From Bradysia coprophila (lineage: Eukaryota > Arthropoda > Insecta > Diptera > Sciaridae): a DNA stretch of 64,000 nucleotides. This document shows positions 45,301 to 56,746 of the stretch, piece after piece. The notes beneath the pieces were generated by a model, which worked only from the letters and a program-made list of their open reading frames with translations, was not told the origin of the DNA and did not search any database. Location of the stretch: positions 1,736,001 through 1,800,000 of the forward strand of contig NW_023503374.1 of the NCBI RefSeq assembly GCF_014529535.1. Reading direction: 5' to 3'. Each line of letters opens with the position of its first letter. Position 1 is the first letter of the stretch. Made by a program: the position numbers and the translations under genes.

Positions 45301-48300
45301 TTTGATCATCCTGCTCGCACCTAAATGATTTTATATCACGCACAGGGAATGTGTCGAAAAATTCGGAGGGCAGCTAGGCTATGATGTGTGGACGAGTATA
45401 AATAATGTCTTTGATGTCATGGTATTACAGTTGTTCCATCTTTTGAAGATTTAGTTTCAATTCTCACGACTCATCGAATACAATTTTTCCTCCCCAGCCT
45501 ATCGCTGCTAGAATCGATCAGCGGGTATGTTTCTGCAATTCAATTGAAAAATTGAGAAATTTTACATTTTCCCCTTAATCATTTTCAATAAAAGATCTTT
45601 TGTTGCCATGGCGGGATACCCGAACCGTCAATGTGCCCTAATTTATTAGATATCAATAATATACCCGTTCATTTACCGTTACCATTCGAACAGAGTCAAT
45701 TGGCTTGGAATTTAATGTGGAACGATCCCGTTAGAGTAAGACTTTATTTATTGAGTTGATTACAATGTTTTGCTATAGAGGCTTCCATATCAGCTGTCAG
45801 ACATTTCAGATCTATCGAAATCGGAACTAGCATCTCGAAATGGATTTGCATTCAACAGTCGACGTGGAACGGGTTTATGCTTTACTTCGGACGCTTTCAA
45901 TGCGTTTTTGGGTAAACATGAATTGTCTCATATGATTAGAGCTCATGAATATCAGGTCGCTGGCGTATCTGTAAGTTTTTTTTGTAAATTTTAACACTCT
46001 TACAATTTGCTTGGTGAAACTTTCGCGAGGACAAGTGCATCGCAACTAAATCGTTCACTTCACTTCACTTCACTTACGTAAATTATCTGTTCGTGTTAGA
46101 TGAAAAATCTTTTACTTCATTCGTCTTAACGTTCTTTTCACAATATAAGAGAACCATCGCCATAGCTCGTTGCTTATACTTAACGTCGTTATCGATACAG
46201 ATGAGTAGCCATTTCTGTAAGGTGTGAGTTCAAAGAAACGAGCCATCAGAACAGTCGGAGCGTTTGCTTCGACTGAGCTTCGTACGAACCCGTATATCTA
46301 TTGCGTACGTAACCCTAGTGCGTCTGTCGCTTTACTTTGACCGTTAGCCTATTGCGCCCGTAAACGTAGTTAAAGTAAAATTATTATAAAATGTTTACAT
46401 CTTAGAAATTGCGCATAGCGCAATTACGAAGCCCGGACGTCGTTCCTATCAAATGTAACAAAAACTTTAAATTGACCTCAAATTTGCTCAGTCCTATATT
46501 TACCTATAAATAAACAATTTACTGTAGCATATAGCTCAAAATACCTATCTATACCCCTATATAGCTCAATATAGCTGTATATATTTATATATAGATATCC
46601 ATATTTGGGATGATTGAAACAACCCAAAGTATATAAACACTGAAGGTAATGCAAATCCGCAGTTACACACGGATCCAAACTTTCAGGTGAATTTTAGCTC
46701 CGTCATGTTGCACACGTATTGAATTCATTTGCGTCAAGTTGCATCTAGTGGTGAATCTGGAAAGATTTAGCGGCGTTATGTTGCACACATATAAAATTCG
46801 TTTGCGTCAAGTTGTATTTAGTGGTGAATTGGAAGTATTTAGGGCCGTCATGTTGCACAAGTCTAAGTTAGACAACATACGAAAATGAATTCACCTGAAA
46901 GTTTGGATCCGTAATTTCTCTGATCCGCTGAGGGTCTGCATTACCTTCAGTGTTTATATACTTTGGAAACAACCCACACACATAACCAATCACTTCCCAC
47001 TGATCAGTGACTTTGTAATTATCATTTTCACCGATTTATATCTTTTTTACAAACATCCAAAATGGCGGCCGACTGCCATTTTGTTAGCAGATGGAAAGTA
47101 GAACGGCTGTTTTACATTCGTTAGTACCTTTCAAACGAAAAAAAAATCATAAAATTCGGTCAAAGTTTACTCGAGATATTAACAAAAAAACACCGCCTTC
47201 ACTGTACGGCCGAGTTGCCTCATATAAGCTCACTCCAAGAGACCTAGCTTTCGCTCCGGTAAACAGAATTTCATAAACTTTTTTTTCTATAATACTGTCA
47301 CGGTCAATACTATCTAATAAAGCAACATCCATCTAAATCTGTTCAAATTTGGCCAACATACAAGCAAAAACGGCTTGCCGCCCTGTATCTAGTTTACACC
47401 AAACATAAAATAACTTATGGGGCTCGGGAGGATTTCTTTCAGGATTTTTTTTTTGAAATCGGATTTGATTTTCTTAAGACATCGACGTGGCGGACAGACA
47501 GAAAGACGGACAGACAAATTTTTTATTGCGGATTCGTCATCTATGAACATCGACAAAGCACCTAGCAGGGTAATAGAGGTTTTTACACGTCAAATAGAGT
47601 AGTTTTTTGATACCAATAATACCATTAGCAGCCTTAATGGTAATTTTGCAATGACATTATGAAAAAAATATTCGCATGCTTCGATTAAAGTACTACTTTA
47701 TTTTTTTCTATTACCCTGCTAGGTGCTTTGACATCGGCAAACACTTTGCCCTTCGAATTCCATCAATTACACATGGCATCGTAATCCTATGAGCCCCCTT
47801 GTACGGGGCTAAAAATGTGATGACTGTTATAGTTACTATAATGTTGTGAATATGCTGTTATCGATAACCACGACAGAAACCATTACTGCACGAAAGTTAG
47901 CGGGTGTGACGCATGTCCGCTACTACACAAAAATATTTTTTTAGGGGCTAAGAAACAACAGCAACTATTTGAGCCCCTTCGGCCCTAATGACGCCCATAT
48001 TTACATATTTCGAGTCGGTGAAGTTTTGGTCGAGATATTGAATTTCAAATTTTTGATTGCTGTACGAAAATAACCACAGCACCACCTTAGCATGAACACT
48101 GAGTTGACAAATGTCAAATTTGGAGACTTTAGTGATAAGAGCTACCGCTTGTTTTAACTCATACAACGAAAACAAGTATGAAGAGTGGCTATTTCGATTT
48201 CATCGGCCTTCGAATAGTTTCCATGTTCATGATAGAAGCAGTTCTGTGAAATAAGATAAGATAAGATGAGTAGGAAAGCTGATGCTTTCCAAGCACCTAA

Positions 48301-49274
48301 GCCGCCAATGGGCCTGTTGTGCATTACCTATATTCTCGAGAGATTTTACAATTGTGAATCGTTTTATTTATTAGAACATAGGTGTCGCTAGTAGTTGATA
48401 TTTTTAGAATCATGATTGTGACTTATGCATGTGACGTATGACAACTGTGTTCAGCAATTTTTTGTTGTTTCTTAGAGATATATCACGGTCGATAGAACTG
48501 ATTAGTGGTAACTAACAGCAGAGACTAATCATATACGATTAGGAAAACCCTATGAACTATGTTTGACACGGGAGTCGAACCCGTGACAGGGCGTGAGCAA
48601 TTATAAACCAGGTATGGTCTGTTCATACAAACCGGAGGACATAGCGATTTCATATGAACAAACTCACATCTCATGGGAGGTGAGTTTGTTTATATGAAAT
48701 CGCTATGTCCTCCGCTACGTACAAAGTTTGACATTCGACCATACCTTGTGTTGATGTTCATTGGGCGTGAGTCCATCGCTCTATCGATTGAGCTACCTGG
48801 ACGGTTACGGACGGTGCGGTGAAACAAGCCAAATTTCGAGATTTGATGTGATTTTGCAAGTAACGACACAAGGACTTGCGTCACCTTTAACTTTTAAGGT
48901 TTTTTTTTAACTGATGAGAGGTTAGCTCTGATTAGTGTGCTAGGCTAGGTATGTTAATGCAAATGTAGTAAAAGATTCGATATACTATAAGGGTGATGTG
49001 TCTGAATGAATAAACAATTAATGAAGAGGAATAGTCAAGCATCTTTGAACATTGACAACCTTTTGGCAAAGTGTGACCTTACTTCTTAATTTTAGTGAAT
49101 CTTCAACAATTAACTGCTGAAACGTTTCTCTCCGAACAGGTTCAATTTAACGGACGACTTTTAACCGTTTTCTCGACATCAGATTACTGTGGAGGACGTA
49201 ACGATTCTGCCTGTATTCTATTAGCTCAAAAGAAAATTAGTGTAATTCGACTGGCTTCTCGGGGAAGTCTATGA
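42347..49274 (+). CDS. PPP-family Ser/Thr phosphatase with N-terminal EF-hand extension (17 exons)
   Basis: Metallo-dependent protein phosphatase. Exons: 42347-42682, 42738-42866, 42937-43190, 43376-43563, 43623-43757, 43822-43880, 43959-44090, 44451-44524, 44579-44668, 44735-44753, 44802-44915, 45056-45293, 45346-45421, 45498-45524, 45595-45735, 45794-45970, 49140-49274; about 775 residues. The catalytic set is complete: [35 protein letters not shown], then [10 protein letters not shown] near the C-terminus. About 510 residues precede it, including one canonical EF-hand loop, [12 protein letters not shown] (exon 4). The phosphatase domain is C-terminal, the reverse of rdgC/PPEF, where EF-hands follow it. 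All junctions agree in phase except exon 3 to 4, so a donor is misplaced or a small exon is missing. Two exons are tiny (19 and 27 nt). The last intron is 3.2 kb, swollen by elements. AATAAA follows at about 49293. Subfamily not identified. Confidence 0.85.
46625..46965. mobile_element. MITE with 9-bp TSD and internal repeats
   Basis: Inverted ends CAAAGTATATAAACACTGAAG with a perfect 9-bp duplication GAAACAACC at 46616-46624 and 46966-46974. The interior has about 2.5 copies of a 90-bp unit (CATGTTGCACACGTATTGAA..GTGAATT). 9-bp duplications suggest a Mutator-like source. Inside the last phosphatase intron. Confidence 0.88.
47554..47730. mobile_element. MITE, about 177 bp
   Basis: Inverted ends CAAAGCACCTAGCAGGGTAA. 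Flanks share ACATCG but not a clean duplication. It sits in a larger repeat containing GACGGACAGACA and CCTTGTACGGGGCTAAAAAT (47430-47960). Confidence 0.75.
48480..48815 (-). mobile_element. tRNA-derived SINE, split by an insertion
   Basis: Minus strand. Box A region CCAGGTAGCTCAATCGATAG and D-arm GCTC..GAGC lie above 48771. The T-arm ACGGGTTCGACTCCCGT lies below 48589. Between them is a 166-bp insertion. Rejoined, the halves give a tRNA-like head, but with a short anticodon arm and unpaired ends, so this is a SINE head or tRNA pseudogene rather than a working tRNA. The 3' body runs toward about 48480 (boundary uncertain). It lies in the last phosphatase intron, antisense to that gene. Confidence 0.7.
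48597..48762. mobile_element. MITE inserted in the SINE
   Basis: 166 bp flanked by GGGCGTGA (9 bp if the next G is counted: GGGCGTGAG at 48589 and 48763). The inside is an inverted repeat: GGAGGACATAGCGATTTCAT with its inverse, and outer GGTATGGTC..GACCATACC. Confidence 0.8.
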
Positions 49275-49292
49275 ATGAGTCTAAGTAAAATA

Positions 49293-49298
49293 ATAAAA
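49293..49298 (+). terminator. Polyadenylation signal, phosphatase gene
   Basis: AATAAA about 20 nt after the stop of the last phosphatase exon. Close to the stop but the only good candidate before the next gene. Confidence 0.4.
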
Positions 49299-49624
49299 AT
49301 TCTATAGTTATAACTGCTGTGGAAGGTGTATCCATCAAAATTGGGATAAATTTTTCAAAGATTAAATTTTGAGACGCATGAGTTCGGATGAAAAATGGTT
49401 TTGTTTCACTCTTTATAGAATAGATCTAGCGATCAGCAAGAGTATACAAGAATTATTACATGGTATGATTAGTGCAACTGACCATTTGGATCATTAGTTT
49501 AGCTCATTTGCGTAACACATTTGAAACAAGTAGAAGTCCGGTTCAATCTTAGTTTGTGTTTTGGTTAAGTTGTTGCGTTATTATTGTACGTTTAAGTCGG
49601 AAAAAGGCGGACAAAACTGTGAAA

Positions 49625-51827
49625 ATGCCGTTAATTTGGAATGACGATCAAACCCAACTTATCGATGATTCGGACGATTTTGATCGGAGTCAATACGTAA
49701 TTGCAAGGAAAGTCTTTCTAAGATTCAAGGAGCATGCTAAGGTGTAATATTGAAAATGTTTCTCTTCTGTTTGTTGCTACGGGCTTAAACATTCAATTAA
49801 CCATTTCCACCTCATAATGTAGAACAAAGACGAACAGTGGATTCGAGGTGCATTTAAAAAAGTTGATCAGATCGAATCGGTAGAAATATTCCAAGAAAGT
49901 GATCATACCTGGGCACATGTGACATACGTAGATAGTAACGATGCATATTATGCCGTCCGAGACGCGTCAAACTTAGAAGAAATCGAAGTAGCTTTACCAG
50001 CTGATACATGGGCCCAACCAACACTGTTTTCCTCGACAGAGCCGGATGCCCAGTCATTGGTTGATGCATTACATAAATTTGAAACTGCTTCCAACTCCGA
50101 CGAAAGTCAAACGGATGGACTTCCATCACTTAGACAATTGATATTCATGTCAACGAAATCTAGGGCGCCAACAGTGAAAGAAGCGGTAGATCGTATTCTA
50201 CCGTTGGTGAAAAGTTTTGAATTTCAATTGACCGATGCAAAGGGCACAGCTGTTTTTCTCAGTGAAGTTCGTTCGATTCTGCAATGCATTGGTCAACACA
50301 TTTCTGAGCTGGGTGTCACGTTCCGCATGGACAAATATCCGAAGTATACCGATCGATATTATCAGAAAATTTGCCAGTACGTTGGACCACAACTGAAGAC
50401 ACTATCACTGAGTGGCGTTCCAGCGAACCAAGGATGGCTCATTGCGTTGAAACCGTTACTCTGTCGAATTGAATGCTTCTCTTTGCGAACGAGCAATTAC
50501 GACTTCGAGTATGACATTGATTTCGAAGCGTGCTGCCCGAACGTGAAAACGCTAAACATCTACATGAACTTGAAAGGGACACACTTGAGCCGGAAACAGC
50601 CGAAATTGGAGAAATTATCAATGTTGCACAATCAGTTCATGGAGGAGACATTGGTTCTTGAATTTATGAAAAATAATCCGCAGCTGGTGCACTTGAAGAT
50701 CCAAGCCAACGATGCCAATAATTTTCTGAAGCAAATACCGTTGCACTTACCGAAACTGGAACACCTTTGCTTGCATCAAGGCTATCCGAATATAACGGCA
50801 GAAAATTTGGGTGAGTTGTTACTCATCTTACATCTAACATTCGACTTGATTCATTTACGGCACTGGTCTCGATCGGTTTATTTTCGTCCTTTGTATTACT
50901 GGCCAGTTAGAGAGCGACGTATGAGCAACGTATAGAGTTAAAATTATCACTACAACAAAAGAATTCTGTCAATTTTGGACAGTGTTGAAGGAGAGCGATT
51001 TTTGACCACTTTGTTTAAACTGGTCTCGGGGTCACACGTCAAATGAGAGAAATCACATACAAATTTAAACTGGACTCAACTCTCAATTTCTTTTTTCATT
51101 GATGAAATTTGACAGCTGACCCCGAGACCAATGAAATTTAACTAGTTTTCGCTCTCCTTAAACACTACATACGTTGTCCATACGTCGCTCTCTAAATCCA
51201 CAGTTAGAGTAAATGCAATAACATGAAGCTTAAAGCTTACAAAGCTTTGCATTAAAGGTTCATTGTGGTACACTCCTAAAACCTTTACGGAACTGACCAG
51301 AAAGCATTTTTGCTTGTTTGTTTCTTTCTGCAGAACATTTAACGGTTATGCAGCAACTGAAATCATTGGAACTGATGTACTTGGACGAAGAAGATTTCAA
51401 CGGAATTTTGAATTGTTTGCCCAAATTCCGACAACTAGAAGCATTACAGTTGCATTTACATTACGATGGCCCCGACGACATAGACCTGGAGTACGTGTTT
51501 CAACCGAATTTCGATTTGATCGTAACGTTGGCACAAGAACTGCCACAGTTGAAACGATTTCACCTTCGCTACTGCCAAATCGATGCAGAGACATTGCAAA
51601 ATTTCATCCGATACGCCAAGAATTTGGAGATTTTCACTATTAATGGATGCGGTTTGGAAATAACGGACACAATGCTCGAGAACATTGCAACTAGTCGGCA
51701 AGGCTCGGGGGCTGTAACTATGGTGCTGTATGCTGACAAAATTCATCCAGAATTGAATAGAGAGGTTTGTGATGTCGATTTACGTTTATATCTGAACGGC
51801 AAATTAATTGAAAATTCAAACATTTAA
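49625..51827 (+). CDS. Leucine-rich-repeat protein with RRM-like N-terminus
   Basis: Three exons in agreeing phase: 49625-49741, 49823-50810, 51334-51827; 532 residues. Residues about 29-95 look like an RNA-recognition-motif fold. KVFLRF is strand 1, the RGAFKKVDQIESVEIF helix and strand follow, and TWAHVTYVDSNDAYYAV is an RNP1-like strand. From about 120 on come irregular leucine-rich repeats of 25-28 residues (LKTLSLSGVPANQG, VKTLNIYMNLKG, LVHLKIQANDAN, LKRFHLRYCQIDAETL, LEIFTINGCGLEITD). No F-box motif is visible. No signal peptide or membrane segment, so probably cytosolic or nuclear. The start ATG is preceded by GAAA and follows an upstream in-frame Leu/Val-rich stretch that looks untranslated. 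AATAAA at 51907. Related dipteran LRR proteins exist; function unknown. Confidence 0.85.
50907..51195. mobile_element. MITE in intron 2 of the LRR gene
   Basis: Inverted ends TTAGAGAGCGACGTATG. Inner stem AGGAGAGCGA..TCGCTCTCCT and CTGGTCTCGGGGTCA with inverse TGACCCCGAGACCA. About 289 bp, no ORF. Confidence 0.75.
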
Positions 51828-51906
51828 TTTCCAGAAATTGTACAGCGTCGTAAAGTTGGTTTCGTTTGATCTGTATAAACCTTAGCTGTTATTACCTTTT
51901 GAATTG

Positions 51907-51912
51907 AATAAA
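51907..51912 (+). terminator. Polyadenylation signal, LRR gene
   Basis: AATAAA about 80 nt past the stop of the LRR gene, followed by T-rich sequence. Confidence 0.55.
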
Positions 51913-52074
51913 TATTTTGTTGATTTCCTTCTGTAATTGAACTAAAACATTTATGCAGCTGTAATCGCGGCAGCCGAGATATAAATGCCGTTACCGGACC
52001 CATAATAAGTCAGAATCTCTTAATCGATCAAGTCAAATAGAATGCCAGCGCTAAAATCTTCTTCTTCTTCTTTT

Positions 52075-53600
52075 TCAGCCTGTTTCTATCCACTGCTGGA
52101 TGTAGGCCTCTCCAACTTCTTTCCATTTCGTACAATCCATTGCCATTTGCTGCCAGAGCCAGTTTGTACCTGCAATATTCTTAATTCCGTTTGTCCATCT
52201 CTCTGGTGGTCTACCTATAGCTCGTCTTTTATATGGTCGCCAGTTCATGATCTTTTTGGTCCAACGTTCGTCTGTCCTTCTTGCAATATGTCCCGCCCAG
52301 CTCCATTTCAGAGATGCTATTCTTTCCATGACATCAACGACCCTGGTTTGTTGTCGAATCCATTCATTCGTCATTCTGTCTCTGAGTGTTATTCCAAGCA
52401 TACTCCGTTCCATGGCTCTTTGTGTCACTCTCAATTTATCTTCGGATGCTTTTGTTAAAGTTAACGTTTCCGCTCCATAAGTGAGCACTGGAAGGACACA
52501 AGTGTCGAAAACTTTGCGTTTCAGACTATTATTCATTTTGCCTTTGAAAATTAGTCTGAGTTTTCCGAACGCAAGACCAATCCTACGTCTTATTCCTGCA
52601 GTTTGGTTGTCCAGACCTAACTTCAGTTTATGTCCTAGATATACATAGCTGTCGACTCGTTCAATGACAGTGTCACCAATTTTGATTTCTCTATCGTCCC
52701 CGATGTTGGTCATGACTTTTGTTTTCGATAAGTTCATCTTGAGGCCAACTTTGCTTGCCTCTTCACTTAACTGTTGTAGCATAAGCTGAGCCTGACCTAG
52801 ATTCGCTGCTATCGGTACAATGTCATCAGCGAAGCGGAGATTGCTCAGGTACTCTCCATTTATCTTTATTCCCATTTTACTCCAGTTTAACTTCTTAAAA
52901 ATACTCTGCAGAATCGCCGTGAATAATTTCGGTGAAATAGTGTCACCCTGCCTTACACCTCGGCCAATTCAGAATTTCTCCGTGCTCTTATGAAGTTTTA
53001 TACATGAAGTAGCATTTTTGTACACATATCGAATTGTGTTGTAGTACCTTGAGTCTACTCTACATTCGTCTAATTCGTCCAATATCGACCATGTTTCCAC
53101 TGAATCGAAAGCTTTTTCGAAGTCTATGAATAGCAAGACTATGTCGATGCTGTATTCACGACACTTCTCAATAAGCGTTCTCATCACCTGCAAATGGTCG
53201 TTTGTGCTGAAACCAGATCTGAAAGCAGCTTGTTCAACAGGTTGGTAGAAGTCGAACTTGTTAGTGTTCCTCTTCGTAATGATTTTCATAAACAACTTGT
53301 AGAGTGTTGACAATAGGCTTATGGGCCGGTAATTTTCCAGCTTTGTTATGTCTCCTTTTTTATGCAGCAATGTAATTACCGCATTTTCCCAGGCTTCTGG
53401 TACTTCTTCCCATTGGAGACATTGATTAAACAAAGCCGTGATTGCCTTTAATAAGGAGTCTCCACCCAGTTTAATGGCTTCCACTGGAACACCATCTTCT
53501 CCGGGAGACTTTTTGTTTTTCATCTCGGCTACTGCGGCCTTGACTTCATCAACAGTTATGTCGGGCATTCGTTGGACGGATTTGCATTTGGATTTCATAT
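52075..53600 (-). pseudogene. Reverse transcriptase domain of the RTE element
   Basis: Minus frame. MKNKKSPGEDGVPVEAIK, PEAWENAVITLLHKKGD, ENYRPISLLSTLYKLFMKII, EQAAFRSGFSTNDHL, LLFIDFEKAFDSV, then an in-frame TGA at 52969, then GVRQGDTISPKLF and LRFADDIVPIA (FADD catalytic box), YLGHKL, and a C-terminal GHIARR..RPPERWTNGI segment, stop at 52075. The two halves are in the same frame, so one nonsense codon is the only break in the RT. Another frameshift lies near 53600-53640 toward the endonuclease. Confidence 0.9.
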
Positions 53601-53759
53601 TGTATCGACGATTTTGGTATTCAATTCGTCCAATGTTTCACATTTATTGTTGACGTTATCTAATTCGGCAGTCATTTTCGTAGCAAATTCTTCATTTTGT
53701 GTGTAAAGCCGTTGTACGTCAATCCTTTCACTTTTTTGAACTAGTTGTGATCTTTGAAA

Positions 53760-54545
53760 TCTGGTATTTAACGTGACTCTTGCAAAACCATTCGGTGATC
53801 ACTACCGGTTGAAAAATTGTTTAGGACCGTAACGTTCTTAACGGTTGACTTACAGCCAGTTATGATGTAATCGATCTCATTTTTCGTTACACCATCTGCA
53901 CTAGCCCAAGTCCATTTCCGTTGAGGCTTTCCGGCAAAAAATGAATTCATTGCGTACAAATTGTGTTGCTGTAGGAAGTTGAGTAGAGTATTTCCACGCT
54001 CATTTCTTTGGTCGTTGCTAAAACTACCAATAGAAACTTCGGAGTCATCTTCTCGTTTTCCGAGCTTCGCATTGAAGTCACCGATTAGATATTGGTAATG
54101 TGGTGGGTTTTCGTCCAGAGCTTTCTCGACATCTTCATAGAATCTTTCTACTTCTTCGTCATCATGGGTGGAAGTGGGTGCGTAAACCTGAATTAATTTG
54201 ACACTGTATCTGTTATTTATCTTCAGGCTTACGTATATCACTCGATCGGATATGCTTTTCGTGTGAGTTATGCGATCCGACCATCGTTTATGTATGAACA
54301 ATCCGACACCGTGCATCAGCATCTGACTGTCACTTCCTCGATAGAAGAATGTATGCCCTGATTGTAATTTTAGGCATTCCTCTCCCGGTTTTCTCACTTC
54401 GCTCACTCCCACCACATCCCACCACATCCCATTTTATCTTTTCTAGCTCTTCTTCCATTTCTTGCATTTTTTGTCTTGACGACAATGTTCTGGCATTATA
54501 TGTGGCAATGTATAGTTCGTGTGGCTTCGTTTGAAGGTTTTTAGC
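53760..54545 (-). pseudogene. APE-type endonuclease domain of the RTE element
   Basis: Minus frame with IATYNARTLSS, KWDVVG..SEVRKPGEE, LIQVYAPTSTHDDEE, YLIGDFNAKLG, RKWTWASADGVTKNEIDYII and GSDHRMV, the ordered motifs of exonuclease/endonuclease/phosphatase (APE) domains in RTE elements. A small duplication (CCACATCCCA) near 54415 shifts frame at WDVVG, and another shift at about 53775 separates it from the RT part. A 5' stretch up to 54736 (TRSSKRGVLMLK..) probably is the element's N-terminal coding or leader region. Confidence 0.85.
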
Positions 54546-55041
54546 ATTAAAACACCACGCTTGCTACTGCGGGTTGGTGAGTATGAAAGCTTTACTTTGC
54601 TCGCCCCCGGTAATCCCCGAGCTCTGACCCGCACATTTCTGCACGTTCCGGGACCACAGTGCCTATCAAAGTGCACAGTGCCCGACGGGGTAGTGTTACT
54701 CTTTTTGAACATTCTTTTCCATAAAGCTTTGCCCATTCTTTTGAACCTATCTGAGCAAAAGGTTATTGGCGTCTTTTAAAGGACGTCCTTCTAAAGCTTA
54801 ACCTAGTAGCTAATAAGAATTCTGGGATCGTTCTATCCTTGGGCTTCCTGATCGTGTTGTTTCGCCTCAACGTTGGTCCCTTAACCCCAATTCTTTCGGC
54901 TTCCAGCTCACGATTCATTCAGCCTTAAGATTGATCTATCTAATCCTATCTTATCTACTGCTACGTCCTCGTTAAACTTCATTCCCTCCACTCTTTTTCA
55001 AACTGGCTTGGGACAGTCTTTGGCGGTGTTAGCGCTAAAAT

Positions 55042-55731
55042 ACTTTCACAAAACTCAGCACGTTCCATCTTAGAGGTGAGATCAGTTACGGAAAAATACT
55101 CATTCGTTTCCAATGCGATTATCCAGAATAGCAAAAAATCCGTGGTGATTATACCCAGAACCACTCGACTTATCTTTTCAGTGCTGTAGATATATCTCTG
55201 TACCTGTCTGTAATGTTGAGTTGATTGAATCTAGTTCCGGTGTAGCTCTCCCTCGCTCGGACTACAACTCGTAAAATTGCCTAAAATGAGCCGAACATAA
55301 CAAATAACTATTTCAAGTTAATGGAGCTGCAAGTGACAGTGAAACAGTGACATAAAGTGTACTTTACCGTACGCTAACATGCAAAATAGTTTGACAAGGA
55401 ATGTTACATTTGAAGTGGTCGGACGATGGTTCTCCAATCCGCAAAATTGTTTCTGATGAACAAGCTATCATTTCGCGCGATTTTTTGAAAAAGTTCTTAA
55501 GAAGGACGCATCTAACAAACCAAAAACTGAAAGCATACACATACACTCACACATAAAACTGACTGCATAGCAGCTGTCACAATCAAATATTTTGAAACAA
55601 ACAATATTGGTCGTGCAGAGGACTGTTGGAATAATTCTATTTTTTTGTCGAATATTCACTCGAAACGGAAATGAAAAATTCACCAAGAAAGAAAGGTAAC
55701 TGAGAGACACATTCGTCGATAATAAATCAAA
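55042..55731. other. Spacer between RTE insertion and LIN37
   Basis: No gene. Minus ORFs at 55364-55546 and 55468-55710 share sequence and show no domain. The last 100 bp before 55732 should hold the LIN37 promoter. Confidence 0.45.
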
Positions 55732-56686
55732 ATGCCCAACGTCTATGAATTTATAAGACGCCCGTTACGCGGTACGATGCTTCTATTGTTTATTGAAGTT
55801 CGTCAATTTCGTTTATTAAAGGCACAGACGTTCAAACCGCACGAGGACGATTAACTGGAGCTTTGAAGGTAGCGGTTGCACCTCCTTCCGAAGATGATGA
55901 AGCAGTTGAGTCATCGCTACCAGGTAATTAGTAAATGAATGAAGTGCATTAAGAGCACCTACTGGTCGTATAACAACTTTCGGCCATTGCAACTGACTAT
56001 TTTATTTACAGCAAGAGGTCGTCCTCCACTACGGTCAAGAAGATCGGAAGTAACCAAATCGACTGTTACGAATCAAACTCTACCGCTTCACCAGAGCTAC
56101 ATCATGAAACTGTTCGATCGAAGTGTAGACCTGGCCAAGTACAATCAGACGTCGCCTTTGTATCCGATATGCCGCGCCTGGATGCAAAATCAACCTCGAT
56201 CGAGCAAAGTGATCAGGTTTGTTGTTGCTCGTCATTTTGATGAGAAAGCTGTTGAGTCGGTCTTTGCCGTTTTAGCAAATCGAAAAAGAGTTCGTCCGCA
56301 AAGAAGCGGGTCGCAATGCCGAACATTATTGACGATCTGAAAAGCGGAGATGTGACCGACATTCAAGCAATGCCAGCTGGAAATGATAGGCCGAAAATTA
56401 AGCGCATCCCATCACCGTTGCCATTTCAAAAGGAGTCATCTCGGGATAACATCAATCTTGACTATGTTCGTACAGTACAGTGTGCGAAACGAATATTGTT
56501 TGATTACATCAGTCGTTATTGTTTCAGGATCTGGACGATCCGGTGATCAGTTTAGACGATTTGATTGCCGATTTGAAATTTAAGGGACGTCAGGTTCGGA
56601 GAAAATGGCAATCGCACGCTAAAATTTATCACGAAGACCGATATCCGATGAGCTGTAAATTGTTGGACGAGATCTTTAAGAAGTGA
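55732..56686 (+). CDS. LIN37: LIN37 homolog (Mip40), MuvB/DREAM complex subunit
   Basis: Five exons: 55732-55771, 55822-55923, 56012-56216, 56276-56465, 56528-56686; 231 residues, all phases agree, introns 50-88 nt. Residues 81-105 are the LIN37 signature: [19 protein letters not shown] followed by ICRAWM. The rest is basic and low-complexity ([23 protein letters not shown]) with an acidic-hydrophobic C-terminal block, [21 protein letters not shown]37 (Drosophila Mip40) is part of the MuvB core that represses cell-cycle and developmental genes in the nucleus. The length is near that of the human protein. The first Met has the context CAAAATG. AATAAA at 56741. The identification rests on the central block; the flanks are poorly conserved in the family. 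Confidence 0.9.
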
Positions 56687-56740
56687 GACCAATGGAATCG
56701 TAACATCGTAAGCATTACTTTTGTCATCATTTGTATGGAA

Positions 56741-56746
56741 AATAAA
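56741..56746 (+). terminator. Polyadenylation signal, LIN37
   Basis: AATAAA 55 nt after the LIN37 stop, followed by a T-rich stretch. Confidence 0.6.

Larger units (their letters stand above)
52058..55030 (-). mobile_element. RTE-type non-LTR retrotransposon, full length with 11-bp TSD
   Basis: Minus strand, 2973 bp, bounded by AGCGCTAAAAT at 52047-52057 and 55031-55041. The 3' end is an (AAG)n tail after GGCTGAAAAAGAAG, as in RTE-clade elements, which end in short repeats rather than poly-A. It carries endonuclease and reverse transcriptase in one damaged ORF (separate entries). Inserted in the gap between the LRR gene and LIN37, not in an exon. Few lesions and an intact target duplication point to a recent insertion. 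Confidence 0.9.
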
